Part shown: positions 32,595 through 40,968 of the stretch, piece after piece | Layout of the letters: each line of letters begins with the position of its first letter | How positions within the stretch are numbered: position 1 is the first letter of the stretch | Assembly (NCBI GenBank): GCA_012839205.1 | Contig: DUNT01000105.1 | Span: 1-40,970, forward strand | Length of the DNA: 40,970 nucleotides | DNA from: Clostridiaceae bacterium | GTDB taxonomy: Bacteria > Bacillota > Clostridia > DSM-8532 | Direction of reading: 5' to 3' | The notes under the pieces: generated by a model | Database searches by the model: none | What the model was told of the DNA's origin: nothing | Seen by the model: the letters and a program-made list of their open reading frames with translations, nothing else | Made by a program: the position numbers and the translations under genes

Positions 32595-33653
32595 ATGGAG
32601 ATAAGAGTAGAACTGACGAAAAACCCTAAATCTAAACCAGCAACTGAAAACCTTGCCTTTGGTAATTTCTTCTCAGATCATATGTTTATTATGGATTATG
32701 AAGAGGGTAAAGGCTGGCATGATGCAAGAATTGTTCCCTATAGTTCAATTAATTACGAACCTGCTGTAATGGTATTTCATTATGGACAGGCAATTTTTGA
32801 AGGACTCAAAGCATATAAAACAGACGGCGAAGTGTTTCTCTTTAGACCTGACGAGAATTTCAAACGTTTAAACAAATCATGTGATGCTTTATGCATTCCG
32901 AGAATAGATGAGAACTTTGCTGTTGATGCATTAAGAAAATTAATTGATATTGACAGGGACTGGGTTCCTGATGCACCCGGTACTTCCCTTTATATACGTC
33001 CTTTTATTATTGCAACAGAGCCTCATATCGGAGTACATCCATCAAGCAGTTATCAGTTTATAATTATTACAGGGCCTGTCGGAGCTTACTATAAAGAAGG
33101 CCTTAATCCTGTTAAAATATTTGTTGAATCTCATTATGTACGTGCCGTTAAGGGCGGACTTGGTGAGGCAAAGGCCAGTGCCAACTATGCAGCTTCCCTG
33201 AAAGCTCAGCAGGAGGCAGCTAAAAATGGTTATACTCAAGTATTATGGCTTGATGGTGTTGAAAGAAAATATATTGAAGAAGTAGGTACAATGAATGTCT
33301 TCTTTGTTATAGATGACGAAGTAGTTACACCAGCTCTTAACGGCAGCATTTTGCCCGGTATCACAAGAAAATCTTGCCTGGAGCTTCTGCGTTCGTGGGG
33401 ATTAAAAGTTTCTGAAAGAAGAATTTCAATTCAGGAGGTTTATGACGCCGCTGATAAAGGTCTGCTAAAAGAAGCATTCGGCACAGGTACTGCAGCTGTT
33501 ATCTCACCTATTGGAGAGCTTTGCTGGAACGATAAAAAACTTTTTTTAAGCGGGGGAAAAATAGGCGAACTTTCACAAAAGCTCTATGATAATATAACAG
33601 GAATCCAGTATGGAAAACTAACGGATCCGTTTAACTGGATAGTTAAGGTTTAA
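32595..33653 (+). CDS. ilvE: Branched-chain amino acid aminotransferase
   Basis: PLP-dependent fold-IV aminotransferase of 352 residues, the larger group II BCAT. It carries out the last step of Leu, Ile and Val synthesis (keto acid plus glutamate). Visible marks: FHYGQAIFEGLKAYK, RPFIIATEPHIGVHPSS, the PLP lysine in GGLGEAKASANYAASLKAQ, LWLDGVERKYIEEVGTMNVFFV and GSILPGITRKSCLELLR. ATG 32595 has GGAG 10 bases before it; a GTG three codons earlier overlaps the spacer. It is monocistronic, with a terminator. Confidence 0.96.
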   Translation: MEIRVELTKNPKSKPATENLAFGNFFSDHMFIMDYEEGKGWHDARIVPYSSINYEPAVMVFHYGQAIFEGLKAYKTDGEVFLFRPDENFKRLNKSCDALCIPRIDENFAVDALRKLIDIDRDWVPDAPGTSLYIRPFIIATEPHIGVHPSSSYQFIIITGPVGAYYKEGLNPVKIFVESHYVRAVKGGLGEAKASANYAASLKAQQEAAKNGYTQVLWLDGVERKYIEEVGTMNVFFVIDDEVVTPALNGSILPGITRKSCLELLRSWGLKVSERRISIQEVYDAADKGLLKEAFGTGTAAVISPIGELCWNDKKLFLSGGKIGELSQKLYDNITGIQYGKLTDPFNWIVKV

Positions 33654-33672
33654 ATTATCATTATTGATCATA

Positions 33673-33704
33673 AGAGCTGCCTGTTATGGCAGCTCTCTTT
33701 GCTT
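33673..33704 (+). terminator. Terminator of ilvE
   Basis: Stem AGAGCTGCC/GGCAGCTCT with a 6-base loop, then CTTTGCTT. Confidence 0.8.
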
Positions 33705-33743
33705 ATTATTGTCTTCTCAAACTATAAAAATAAAAATTAGGAC

Positions 33744-33772
33744 TTGAAATCATTTGATAATAATATTATAAT
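33744..33772 (+). promoter_or_regulatory. Promoter of tRNA-Gln
   Basis: TTGAAA (33744-33749) and TATAAT (33767-33772), spacer 17, about 57 bases before the mature tRNA. A short inverted repeat AAACAGT/ACTGTTT lies in the precursor leader. Confidence 0.65.
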
Positions 33773-33828
33773 GATAATCGCCCTATAAAACAGTTTATAA
33801 TACTGTTTCCATAAAGGACAATAATTAT

Positions 33829-33902
33829 TGCGGATTGGTGTAACGGTAGCACGACTGACTCTGGCTCAGTTTGTTAGGGTTCAAATCCTTAATCCGCAGC
33901 CA
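33829..33902 (+). tRNA. tRNA-Gln (anticodon CUG)
   Basis: Complete cloverleaf: acceptor TGCGGAT/ATCCGCA with the U1-A72 pair typical of tRNA-Gln, a D arm with GG in the loop, anticodon stem ACTGA/TCAGT with loop CTCTGGC (anticodon CTG after U33), a 4-base variable loop, and T arm TAGGG-TTCAAAT-CCTTA. Discriminator G and CCA are encoded. It reads CAG codons and is followed by a strong terminator. Confidence 0.92.
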
Positions 33903-33910
33903 AATACTAA

Positions 33911-33943
33911 AGCCGGTTCTTGCCAGAGAACCGGCTCTTTTAT
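33911..33943 (+). terminator. Terminator of tRNA-Gln
   Basis: Perfect 10-bp stem AGCCGGTTCT/AGAACCGGCT with a 6-base loop, then CTTTTAT. Confidence 0.9.
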
Positions 33944-34016
33944 ACTATTTAGCATTTATAACTAGACTGTTAGATGATTATTCATTAACTCTGTATTAAA
34001 TAAAATAAGCCTGTCA

Positions 34017-34511
34017 TCAACGAAAATCAATTGCTCTATACGAGCCGCTGCAATGGGCATGGCAAATAGCAACGGCAAGAGCATCGGCTGCATCGTCGGG
34101 TTTCGGGATTCTCTCCAGATTAAGCAGCACTTTTACCATTTGTTGGACCTGTTCCTTCTTAGCTCTGCCATAACCGACTACAGCCTGTTTAACTTGAAGA
34201 GGTGTATATTCGTATACTTTTATATTAGCTCTTGCTGCGGCTAATAGTGCAACTCCTCTGCCGTGGCCCACTTTAATTGCTGTTTTGACATTTGTATTGA
34301 AAAAAAGTTCCTCTACGGCCATTGCATCGGGTTTATACTGAGCTATAAGCTCATCAAGACAATTGCTTAAGGTTAATAATCTTTCCGATAATTCAAGACC
34401 GGCCTCTGTACTGATAGCTCCTACATCAATAATCGAAAACTTATTACCTGTGTATTCAACTACCCCATAACCAGTAATTGCAAAGCCTGGATCAATTCCT
34501 ATTATTCTCAT
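34017..34511 (-). CDS. ruvC: Holliday junction resolvase RuvC
   Basis: Crossover junction endonuclease of 164 residues. The RNase H-like fold shows the acidic active site: [13 protein letters not shown] (first Asp), [22 protein letters not shown] (Glu) and [16 protein letters not shown] (Asp pair). It cuts four-way junctions together with RuvAB in recombinational repair. ruvA and ruvB are not adjacent in this window. It lies divergent from argG, with about 190 bases between, so its upstream region is shared with the ArgR boxes. Confidence 0.96.
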   Translation of the reverse strand: MRIIGIDPGFAITGYGVVEYTGNKFSIIDVGAISTEAGLELSERLLTLSNCLDELIAQYKPDAMAVEELFFNTNVKTAIKVGHGRGVALLAAARANIKVYEYTPLQVKQAVVGYGRAKKEQVQQMVKVLLNLERIPKPDDAADALAVAICHAHCSGSYRAIDFR

Positions 34512-34569
34512 TCGTTTACCTCTGTACTATAATGTAAGTGTTATTATCCATAAATATATACCATAAGGT

Positions 34570-34607
34570 ATTGAATAATTATACATAACATTGTATAATT
34601 ATAAAAA
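34570..34607 (+). promoter_or_regulatory. Tandem ArgR boxes over the argG promoter
   Basis: Two 18-bp boxes, 34570-34587 (TTGAATAATTATACAT core) and 34590-34607 (TTGTATAATTATAAAA core), lie one above the other with 20-bp periodicity, as in ArgR operators (consensus TGAAT-WWWW-ATTCA). A -35 TTGAAT (34571-34576) and -10 TATAAT (34594-34599), 17 bases apart, sit inside the two boxes, so arginine-bound ArgR would occlude polymerase. Confidence 0.75.
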
Positions 34608-34626
34608 CTAAACTATTAAATTTTTA

Positions 34627-34654
34627 ATTTCTGGAACATAATAGTCCCAGAAAT
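34627..34654 (+). other. argG leader hairpin
   Basis: Inverted repeat ATTTCTGG/CCAGAAAT with a 12-base loop in the argG leader, no T-run. Possibly a transcript-stabilising hairpin. Confidence 0.35.
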
Positions 34655-34698
34655 AATTGATATCAAACTAATTTTAGCACAGATTGGAGAGATTTTTA

Positions 34699-35916
34699 AT
34701 GAGTAAGGAAAAAATAGTTCTTGCCTATTCAGGAGGTCTTGATACTTCAATAATTATTCCATGGCTAAAAGAAAACTATGATGCAGAGGTTATAGCCGTT
34801 GCTGCAGATGTCGGTCAAGCCGAAGAACTGGATAATTTAAAAGAAAAGGCCATAAAAACCGGTGCCAGTAAGATTTTTATAGAAGATCTCACCGAAGAAT
34901 TTATTACTGACTTTATATACCCGACACTAAAAGCTGGCGCAGTATATGAGAGCAAATATCTGTTGGGTACTTCTTTTGCCAGACCTATTATTGCAAAGCG
35001 CATGGTTGAAATAGCCGAAAGAGAAGGCGCTACTGCCATATGTCATGGTGCAACCGGTAAAGGAAACGACCAGGTACGTTTTGAGCTAACTATCAAAGCT
35101 CTTGCTCCCCATCTTAAAATTATAGCTCCATGGAGAATATGGGATATAAAATCCAGAGAAGAAGAAATTGATTATGCTATAGCAAGGGGTATTCCCATAC
35201 CAGTAAGCAAAGACAGCAATTACAGTCGTGACAGAAACATCTGGCATTTAAGCCATGAAGGTTCTGAACTTGAGAATCCTGCTAACGAGCCTATATATGA
35301 CAGGTTGCTCCAGCTGTCGGTAACTCCAGAAAAAGCTCCCGATAAGCCTGCTTACGTGGAAATAGAGTTTGAAAAAGGTATTCCGGTTAAGGTTAACGGA
35401 GAAGAATTATCACCTATAGATATTTTGAAAACATTAAATAAAATTGGCGGAGAAAATGGTATTGGAATAATCGATATTGTTGAGAATCGCCTTGTAGGAA
35501 TGAAATCCCGTGGCGTTTATGAGACTCCCGGAGGAAGCATATTGTATGCAGCACACCAGGAGCTTGAGAATATTACTCTCGACAGAGATACAGCTCACTA
35601 CAAGGCACTTGTGGCGCAAAGATTTGCCGAGCTTGTATATTACGGTCAATGGTATACTCCTCTTCGTGAAGCTCTTTCCGCTTTTGTTGACTCCACACAG
35701 AAATATGTTACCGGAACAGTTAAGCTGAAACTGTATAAAGGCAATATTATTCCTGCGGGAACGACTTCACCCTATTCCCTGTTCAGCGAAGAGCTGTGCA
35801 CCTTTGAAGAAGATGAAGTCTATAATCAAAAAGATGCAGAAGGTTTCATTAATCTCTTTGGTTTGCCTTGTACCGTTCAGGCGAATATGAAGAAACGAAA
35901 CAATATTAAAGATTAA
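34699..35916 (+). CDS. argG: Argininosuccinate synthase
   Basis: Enzyme of 405 residues joining citrulline and aspartate with ATP to argininosuccinate. The ATP pyrophosphatase loop AYSGGLDTS opens the protein, followed by [34 protein letters not shown] and [15 protein letters not shown] 34699 is used, with GGAGAG 8-9 bases upstream; an upstream TTG overlaps the ribosome site. It heads the argG-argH unit under the ArgR boxes. Confidence 0.98.
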   Translation: MSKEKIVLAYSGGLDTSIIIPWLKENYDAEVIAVAADVGQAEELDNLKEKAIKTGASKIFIEDLTEEFITDFIYPTLKAGAVYESKYLLGTSFARPIIAKRMVEIAEREGATAICHGATGKGNDQVRFELTIKALAPHLKIIAPWRIWDIKSREEEIDYAIARGIPIPVSKDSNYSRDRNIWHLSHEGSELENPANEPIYDRLLQLSVTPEKAPDKPAYVEIEFEKGIPVKVNGEELSPIDILKTLNKIGGENGIGIIDIVENRLVGMKSRGVYETPGGSILYAAHQELENITLDRDTAHYKALVAQRFAELVYYGQWYTPLREALSAFVDSTQKYVTGTVKLKLYKGNIIPAGTTSPYSLFSEELCTFEEDEVYNQKDAEGFINLFGLPCTVQANMKKRNNIKD

Positions 35917-35934
35917 TAAAGAGTTGTATAATTT

Positions 35935-35965
35935 ACACTGTCAGCTCTGTTGCGGCTGACAGTGT
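35935..35965 (+). terminator. Intercistronic hairpin between argG and argH
   Basis: Perfect 11-bp stem ACACTGTCAGC/GCTGACAGTGT, 9-base loop, then ATTAATTAATTTT. With argH only 29 bases further, it is a partial terminator or an RNA-stabilising element that sets the argG:argH ratio. Confidence 0.65.
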
Positions 35966-35994
35966 ATTAATTAATTTTAGAATTGAGGGTAATT

Positions 35995-37371
35995 ATGAAA
36001 CTTTGGGGCGGTAGATTCTCTAAAAATACAGATAAATTAATGGATGATTTCAACTCGTCAATACATTTTGACAACAGGCTGTATAGACACGATATACTTG
36101 GCAGTGCGGCTCATGTTAAAATGCTTGGTGCATGCGGAATCATTCCCAAAGCCGATGCTGATCTGATATATAAGACACTGTTTGAAATACTTAAAGATAT
36201 TGAGGATGGAAAAGTTGAATTTGAGGTGTCTGCTGAAGATATCCACATGAATATTGAGACCCTCCTGATTTCAAGAATCGGAGATGTGGGGAAAAAACTG
36301 CATACCGGAAGGAGCAGGAATGATCAGGTAGCTTTAGACCTTCGTATGTATCTGAAAGATGAAATCATTGAGCTTAAATTAATGTTAAAAGATCTTCTTA
36401 ATGTCATTCTAAAAATTGCTGAAGAAAACCTTGAAACTATTATGCCCGGATACACACATTTGCAAAGAGCTCAACCTATTACCCTTGCACACCATCACAT
36501 GGCATATTTCCAAATGTTTAAAAGAGACCTTGAAAGGCTGGATGACTGCACTAAAAGAATGAATATAATGCCCCTGGGTTCTGGGGCTCTTGCAGGAACA
36601 ACATATCCTCTCGACAGACAAATGGTGGCTTCTGAGCTTGGTTTTGATGCTATTACAGCTAATAGCATAGATGGAGTTAGCGACAGGGATTTTGTAATTG
36701 AGCTGGCTTCCTGCCTGTCAATAATCATGATGCATTTATCCAGATTCAGTGAAGAGATTATTCTTTGGTGCACCGGAGAATTCTCATTTATTGAGCTTGA
36801 TGATGCTTATAGTACAGGGTCTTCCATTATGCCGCAAAAGAAGAATCCTGATGTTGCCGAGCTTGTCCGGGGTAAAACCGGACGGGTTTATGGAAGTCTT
36901 ATTTCTCTCCTTACTATGATGAAAGGGATTCCTCTGGCGTATAACAAAGATATGCAGGAGGATAAAGAAGCCATATTCAATGCAGTTGACACTGTTAAGC
37001 TCTGCCTCCCTATTTTTACAAAAGTGCTGGACACAATGAAGATTAATAAAGAGACTATGTATAATTCTGCCAAAGGCGGTTTTACCAATGCCACTGATAT
37101 TGCCGATTATCTGGTTAAAAAGGGAATCCCATTCAGAGACTCCCATGAAATAATAGGCCGTATGGTGGCTTACTGTCTTGGGAAAAACATAAACATCGAT
37201 GATATGAGCTTAGAAGAACTAAAATCCTTTTCAGATAAAATTGAAAATGATGTTTATGATGCAATAAGTCTTCAAACCTGTGTAAATGAAAGAAAGATTA
37301 CAGGCGGGCCTGCTAAGGAAAGTGTATTAGAGCAGATTAAAACGGGCAAGGAATTTATTGAAAACTGCTAA
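35995..37371 (+). CDS. argH: Argininosuccinate lyase
   Basis: Lyase of 458 residues in the fumarase/aspartase superfamily; cleaves argininosuccinate to arginine and fumarate, the last step of arginine synthesis. It starts [20 protein letters not shown] and carries [47 protein letters not shown] and the superfamily signature [12 protein letters not shown] with the catalytic Ser. ATG 35995 is chosen by alignment with family N-termini; AGGG lies 5 bases upstream. Confidence 0.98.
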   Translation: MKLWGGRFSKNTDKLMDDFNSSIHFDNRLYRHDILGSAAHVKMLGACGIIPKADADLIYKTLFEILKDIEDGKVEFEVSAEDIHMNIETLLISRIGDVGKKLHTGRSRNDQVALDLRMYLKDEIIELKLMLKDLLNVILKIAEENLETIMPGYTHLQRAQPITLAHHHMAYFQMFKRDLERLDDCTKRMNIMPLGSGALAGTTYPLDRQMVASELGFDAITANSIDGVSDRDFVIELASCLSIIMMHLSRFSEEIILWCTGEFSFIELDDAYSTGSSIMPQKKNPDVAELVRGKTGRVYGSLISLLTMMKGIPLAYNKDMQEDKEAIFNAVDTVKLCLPIFTKVLDTMKINKETMYNSAKGGFTNATDIADYLVKKGIPFRDSHEIIGRMVAYCLGKNINIDDMSLEELKSFSDKIENDVYDAISLQTCVNERKITGGPAKESVLEQIKTGKEFIENC

Positions 37372-37440
37372 GGTCATTTTAAATGTAGTATCATTCTCCA
37401 ATGTCATCCAAAAAGTTGCACAGTCTCCCCGGGCCAACCT

Positions 37441-37600
37441 TAGCGTTGCGTATTACCCCCCCATATGTCATCCTGAGTGCTGCGTAATACCCCATATGTC
37501 ATCCTGAGCGCTGCGTAATACCCCCATATGTCATCCTGAGCGTAGCGTAATACCCCCATATGTCATCCTGAGCGTAGCGTAGCGGAGTCGAAGGATCCTT
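37441..37600. repeat. Tandem array of a 31-32 bp unit
   Basis: About four consecutive copies of a unit beginning ATATGTCATCCTGAG and ending GCGTAATACCCCC, with single-base drift (CGTAGCG / CGCTGCG / TGCTGCG). There are no spacers, so it is not CRISPR. The last unit runs into the repeat element at 37561, whose left end it copies. Confidence 0.85.
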
Positions 37601-37656
37601 GTGTTAACATTATTCTATAAGATTCTTCATTTAGCTTCGCTCCATTCAGAATGACA
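37561..37656. repeat. MITE/REP-like element, copy B
   Basis: A 96-bp element with inverted ends TGTCATCCTGAGCG and TTCAGAATGACAG, and internal AAGGATCCTTGTGTTAAC. It matches the element at 3051-3131 (AAGAATCTTTGTGCTAAC). No ORF. Confidence 0.65.
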
Positions 37657-37722
37657 GTGTAGTGCAAGATTAACGCTTAAAGTGAAAATAAGCTCTGAAC
37701 AACAGATAGTTTGCAATAATAA

Positions 37723-37777
37723 AAGCTCTTCAGTATTTTAGCTTGTATGCCTAATACCACTGAAGAGCTTGGTTTTT
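37723..37777 (+). terminator. Terminator-like hairpin after the argGH region
   Basis: Stem AAGCTCTTCAGT/ACTGAAGAGCTT (12 bp) with a long loop that can pair further (GTATT/AATAC), then GGTTTTT. Confidence 0.65.
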
Positions 37778-37791
37778 CTAGTGCATAACAG

Positions 37792-37822
37792 AAAAACCTC
37801 GATTTTGCTTATCGAGGTTTTT
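37792..37822. terminator. Bidirectional terminator
   Basis: Stem AAAAACCTCGA/TCGAGGTTTTT with a 9-base loop. A-T flanks give T-runs on both strands. It serves the minus-strand small gene at 37821 and blocks read-through from the plus side. Confidence 0.9.
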
Positions 37823-38135
37823 AATAAGGTTTTGCTTTTTTATCTAACGCTTTTCCGAAGCTATGCCAGGAGTTTCTTATCTTACCTCGCATTTCTTCGT
37901 CTAAAGTACTCTCGACAACACTATTCAATTGTCTCCTCATTGCATAATACTCTTTGATATCAAATTCTTCTTTCATAAGGAGTTCATCCATTTCATCCAG
38001 CCAGCTAATAAGATATTGCATACCCAAATACTCTTTTGTAATCTTTTTTCTTAAGTGTGCAACTACAAGCTTTACGGCTTTTCTTTTCACTTCATAGTCA
38101 TCAATTGGTTTTTTAACATCCTTTGCAACTGACAT
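37821..38135 (-). CDS. Small conserved-looking protein, unknown function
   Basis: A 104-residue, highly charged, mostly helical soluble protein with no membrane segment or signal. Visible features are KRKAVKLVVAHLRKKITKEYLG, an acidic middle (SWLDEMDELLMKEEFDIKEYYAMRRQL), and a basic end (NSWHSFGKALDKKAKPY). The ATG follows AAAGGAGG by 8 bases and a terminator overlaps its stop, so it is a real monocistronic gene. I do not recognise the family. Confidence 0.7.
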   Translation of the reverse strand: MSVAKDVKKPIDDYEVKRKAVKLVVAHLRKKITKEYLGMQYLISWLDEMDELLMKEEFDIKEYYAMRRQLNSVVESTLDEEMRGKIRNSWHSFGKALDKKAKPY

Positions 38136-38222
38136 TCTGCCTGCCTCCTTTCATGTTTTAATAGTAGTCTATACATAGTCATTATACGATGAATAAAAAA
38201 ATATTTTAAACGCGTCAACAAC

Positions 38223-38266
38223 AAAAAAAATCACAACCCGATAATAAAATATATTACCGGATCGGG
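38223..38266 (-). terminator. Terminator downstream of the deacetylase gene
   Basis: Minus-strand CCCGAT/ATCGGG with an AT-rich loop, followed by TTGTGATTTTTTTTG, 117 bases beyond the stop. Confidence 0.6.
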
Positions 38267-38382
38267 ATAATAGTACAATGCCTATGCTTAATAATGTAAA
38301 CTGGAAACTGTTATATCTATCTTACATCATTTTGCAACATAAATCAAATGTTTCCATGAATAATGTTTTTTATGTTAATATA

Positions 38383-39576
38383 TCAATATGTAATCAAAGA
38401 TTTTCCCTTAAGTTTTTCGATATCAATTGTATCTTTCTTTTCTTCTGGTACTACAATAGTGGTTGGATCTCCATCACTTATAAACATACGATTAGATGTC
38501 ATTCTTGGAAGCCACCATGTAAGATCCCCGTTAACTGCAACTCTTCCCTGCGCCCGGATTCTTCTGACATACTGATTGTTATATTTCTTGCTGATTGACG
38601 GAACAGCAGGTTCTGCTCCGACTGCCATTATGGTCTCATTCCTGTACTCAATTCCATCGTATGAGCCGCTTTCCAGGTATTTATATAAGCTTTTGTCAGG
38701 CAGGCTGCCATAGGGTAAAGCTAATGAATAAAACCTCAGGCCAGGTAGAACTTCATCAGCTTTCTCCTGGTTCCTGCCAAGACTCTCCTGTATCCTTTGG
38801 GCAGAATTATTTTCCGGCTTGGTAAAATTAACGTGGCCCCAGGTATGATTGCCCAGCTCAAAGCCTAAACTTTGCAGCATCTCAAAGCGTTCGCTTAATG
38901 TTCCTGCACCTTCGAAGGTATTTTCGCCTATGTTCATATTTACATAGAAAATCCCTTTTAAGCCGAAGTCAGGATGCTTCTCATTAAATGCCATCATTAT
39001 TCCTGCCGCTGATTTTGGGTTGACTTTTAAACTTCCACCCTCTTCAATCAGATTAAACTGACCGGGTGTCCCGTCATCAAAGGAGAAAACCATTGGCATA
39101 GTACCTGCAGGAACTTTAATATTACAATCAATAAAGTCCTCCATGCTAATTAGCCTATAGCCGGCATCATAAAGGGTTTGTAATAGTGCTTCGAATTCTG
39201 CAAAAGTTGTTGTATATTCCTTTTCAGTGTTTTCCTCATATGCTTCTATAAAGCGGTGAAACATTATTATAGGTATTTCCCCCGCCTCATTTGGTAAGAA
39301 GTTTTCATAATCGGTTCTGATTACAAGATTATCATCTGGCTTCGCTGTTTCTTCCGGTATTGGCGAAGGCGTAACCGAAGGTGATTCGGTTGAACTTGGC
39401 ACCGGAGTTGCTGTCACAGACGGTGCTGCTGTTGCAGTTATTGTTGGCGACGGACTGTTTTTTGCTATATTTGATTTATTGTTATTCATAAATACGATGA
39501 TTAACAGAATAACAACAATAATAAAAACTGATATAACAGTAATAAACCTTTTGATATTTAGCTTTCTCTTATGCAT
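38383..39576 (-). CDS. Membrane-anchored polysaccharide deacetylase
   Basis: A 397-residue carbohydrate esterase family 4 protein. An N-terminal transmembrane anchor (about 11-30, FITVISVFIIVVILLIIVFM) is followed by a Ser/Thr/Pro-rich spacer (about 35-80), then the NodB domain with MVFSFDDGTPGQF (catalytic Asp and metal Asp), LGNHTWGHVNF (metal HxxxH) and LALPYGSLPD. It would remove acetyl groups from peptidoglycan or an external glycan outside the cell. The start has GAGAGG 9 bases upstream. Spacer and anchor point to a wall-facing location; the exact substrate is unknown. Confidence 0.9.
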   Translation of the reverse strand: MHKRKLNIKRFITVISVFIIVVILLIIVFMNNNKSNIAKNSPSPTITATAAPSVTATPVPSSTESPSVTPSPIPEETAKPDDNLVIRTDYENFLPNEAGEIPIIMFHRFIEAYEENTEKEYTTTFAEFEALLQTLYDAGYRLISMEDFIDCNIKVPAGTMPMVFSFDDGTPGQFNLIEEGGSLKVNPKSAAGIMMAFNEKHPDFGLKGIFYVNMNIGENTFEGAGTLSERFEMLQSLGFELGNHTWGHVNFTKPENNSAQRIQESLGRNQEKADEVLPGLRFYSLALPYGSLPDKSLYKYLESGSYDGIEYRNETIMAVGAEPAVPSISKKYNNQYVRRIRAQGRVAVNGDLTWWLPRMTSNRMFISDGDPTTIVVPEEKKDTIDIEKLKGKSLITY

Positions 39577-39601
39577 ATAAATTTGCCTCTCATAATTAAT
39601 C

Positions 39602-40117
39602 TTAGTACTCTATACCCTTTCTGGCATTTATTCCTTTATCAAAAGGGTGTTTTTCTTTTTTCATTACAGTAATATAATCCGCTCGATCTTTCATAGCTTT
39701 TGTAGCTTTTCTGCCTGTTATTACGAATTCGGTTGCGGGAAATTTATCAAAAAGATCAATAATATTTTCATCCGTCAAAAAACCTAATTCGATAACATCC
39801 AGAATCTCATCCAAAACTATCAGCGAAAACTTGTTATTGAAAATGATATCTTTAATCTCCCGGAATCCTTTTTCAATGTCTTCTTTAATTTCATTGAGCT
39901 GTTTATTATTTAAATTAAAGATAAATCCCTTATGTCGCAAATAGGGTCTGAAAAAAGTAATTCCATCCAATTTGGAGAATACATTAATCTCGCCGGTATC
40001 ACTGCTTTTTAGAAATTGGGCAAAAAAAATCATACCATTGCAGCCCATATTTCTTATTGCAAGACCGATTGCCGCTGTAGTTTTCCCTTTTCCATCACCT
40101 GTGTAAATATGAATCAT
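39602..40117 (-). CDS. Corrinoid adenosyltransferase (CobO/BtuR type)
   Basis: A 171-residue P-loop enzyme of the CobA/CobO/BtuR family. It begins MIHIYTGDGKGKTTAAIGLAIR (nucleotide loop), has FFAQFLKSSDTGE, the Walker B-like LIVLDEILDVIELGF, and ends EFVITGRKATKAMKDRADYITVM, all signatures of ATP:cob(I)alamin adenosyltransferases. It makes adenosylcobalamin from reduced corrinoid. It is a little shorter than E. coli BtuR. Other cobalamin genes are absent here, suggesting salvage or a stand-alone gene. It lies 25 bases before the deacetylase gene, perhaps cotranscribed. Confidence 0.92.
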   Translation of the reverse strand: MIHIYTGDGKGKTTAAIGLAIRNMGCNGMIFFAQFLKSSDTGEINVFSKLDGITFFRPYLRHKGFIFNLNNKQLNEIKEDIEKGFREIKDIIFNNKFSLIVLDEILDVIELGFLTDENIIDLFDKFPATEFVITGRKATKAMKDRADYITVMKKEKHPFDKGINARKGIEY

Positions 40118-40220
40118 AATGGTATGGCCTTCTTTGTACTATATAAAAATGACAAGATACGAAAATATACTTGTCATCATTATTATAGTACATTACACTC
40201 AAAAAAACAATATACTGAAA

Positions 40221-40709
40221 CTAGAGTTTCCGGCTTTTAAAACGGTATCCCCCGCTGGTTTTTTTTCTGTTTATCCTTTCAAGTATTCCCGATGAACTTT
40301 TGTTATAGTTTTTTGCTCCTTTTACGCGATTTGACAAAATACTGGCAATAGCTCCCGTCAATAGAGCAATAACAACAAAGAGAGCAGTATTTAATGTAAA
40401 ACTGACTCTTCGTTCTAATATACTGCCTATAACAAATGATATAAAAGCATATATAAATGCTGTCAGCATAGCAGATAAAAGGCTATTGGATCTATTCTTC
40501 TTTGCAGCTACAGAGCTTCCTGAAAATACTCCCAATACTGTTGCAGCTATTGCAGATGGAAAAGTGTACATTTCTGGAAAATCAGTGAAGCAAAGAAGTA
40601 ATGCCGTTACTAACAAAATAATCAATGTTACTGTCAGAGATACCGCTACTGCTTTTAATATTCCTTTAAAATAGCCTGAGGAAACTATATTCTTGTAATT
40701 CTCTTCCAC
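40221..40709 (-). CDS. TIGR04086-like four-helix membrane protein
   Basis: A 162-residue membrane protein with four helices: about 20-42 (AVAVSLTVTLIILLVTALLLCF), 50-68, 80-97 (LSAMLTAFIYAFISFVIGSIL) and 106-124, then a basic tail (NRVKGAKNYNKSSSGI...). The G-S-S-x-x-A-x-K turn after helix 2 (GVFSGSSVAAKKNRSN) and overall size resemble the TIGR04086/YrzE clostridial-bacillar family of unknown role. It begins at GTG 40709 with GGGGG 7 bases before. The family call is from memory of its layout and needs a profile search. Confidence 0.65.
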   Translation of the reverse strand: MEENYKNIVSSGYFKGILKAVAVSLTVTLIILLVTALLLCFTDFPEMYTFPSAIAATVLGVFSGSSVAAKKNRSNSLLSAMLTAFIYAFISFVIGSILERRVSFTLNTALFVVIALLTGAIASILSNRVKGAKNYNKSSSGILERINRKKTSGGYRFKSRKL

Positions 40710-40848
40710 ATTTCTTCCCCCTGATAACGGTCTTGTCAGCTATTTAAATACTATTCAAATGTGTGAAAACATAGAACCTGTATTGTAACCCATTGATGCT
40801 ATTTAGAATAGAATATATTGAGTTCAAAAGGCATGGGAGGTTTTTAAT

Positions 40849-40968
40849 ATGTTCGGATTAAGAGGATGTAACTTTTTCGGCGGCAATTGCGAAGTGTTAA
40901 TGTTCATTATCCTATTCCTTCTCCTATTCTGCAACGGATGTGGTGATGACAACAAGTGCTGCGATTAA
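40849..40968 (+). CDS. 39-residue Cys-rich single-span membrane peptide
   Basis: A very short gene: ATG at 40849, GGGAGG 8 bases upstream, TAA at 40966-40968. The peptide has an N-terminal Gly/Cys part (MFGLRGCNFFGGNCE), one hydrophobic helix (VLMFIILFLLLF) and a Cys-rich acidic end (CNGCGDDNKCCD), with six cysteines in 39 residues. This form resembles tiny spore-associated YjcZ-like proteins of Firmicutes, but the family is uncertain. It is divergent from the TIGR04086-like gene and close to the window edge. Confidence 0.6.
   Translation: MFGLRGCNFFGGNCEVLMFIILFLLLFCNGCGDDNKCCD

Noticed and set aside
34512-34698. T-box leader before argG
   Set aside because: No T-box sequence or tRNA-binding stem was seen; the tandem ArgR boxes explain control better.
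37441-37600. Possible CRISPR array
   Set aside because: The repeats are directly adjacent, with no spacers, and the unit copies the end of a nearby intergenic repeat element.
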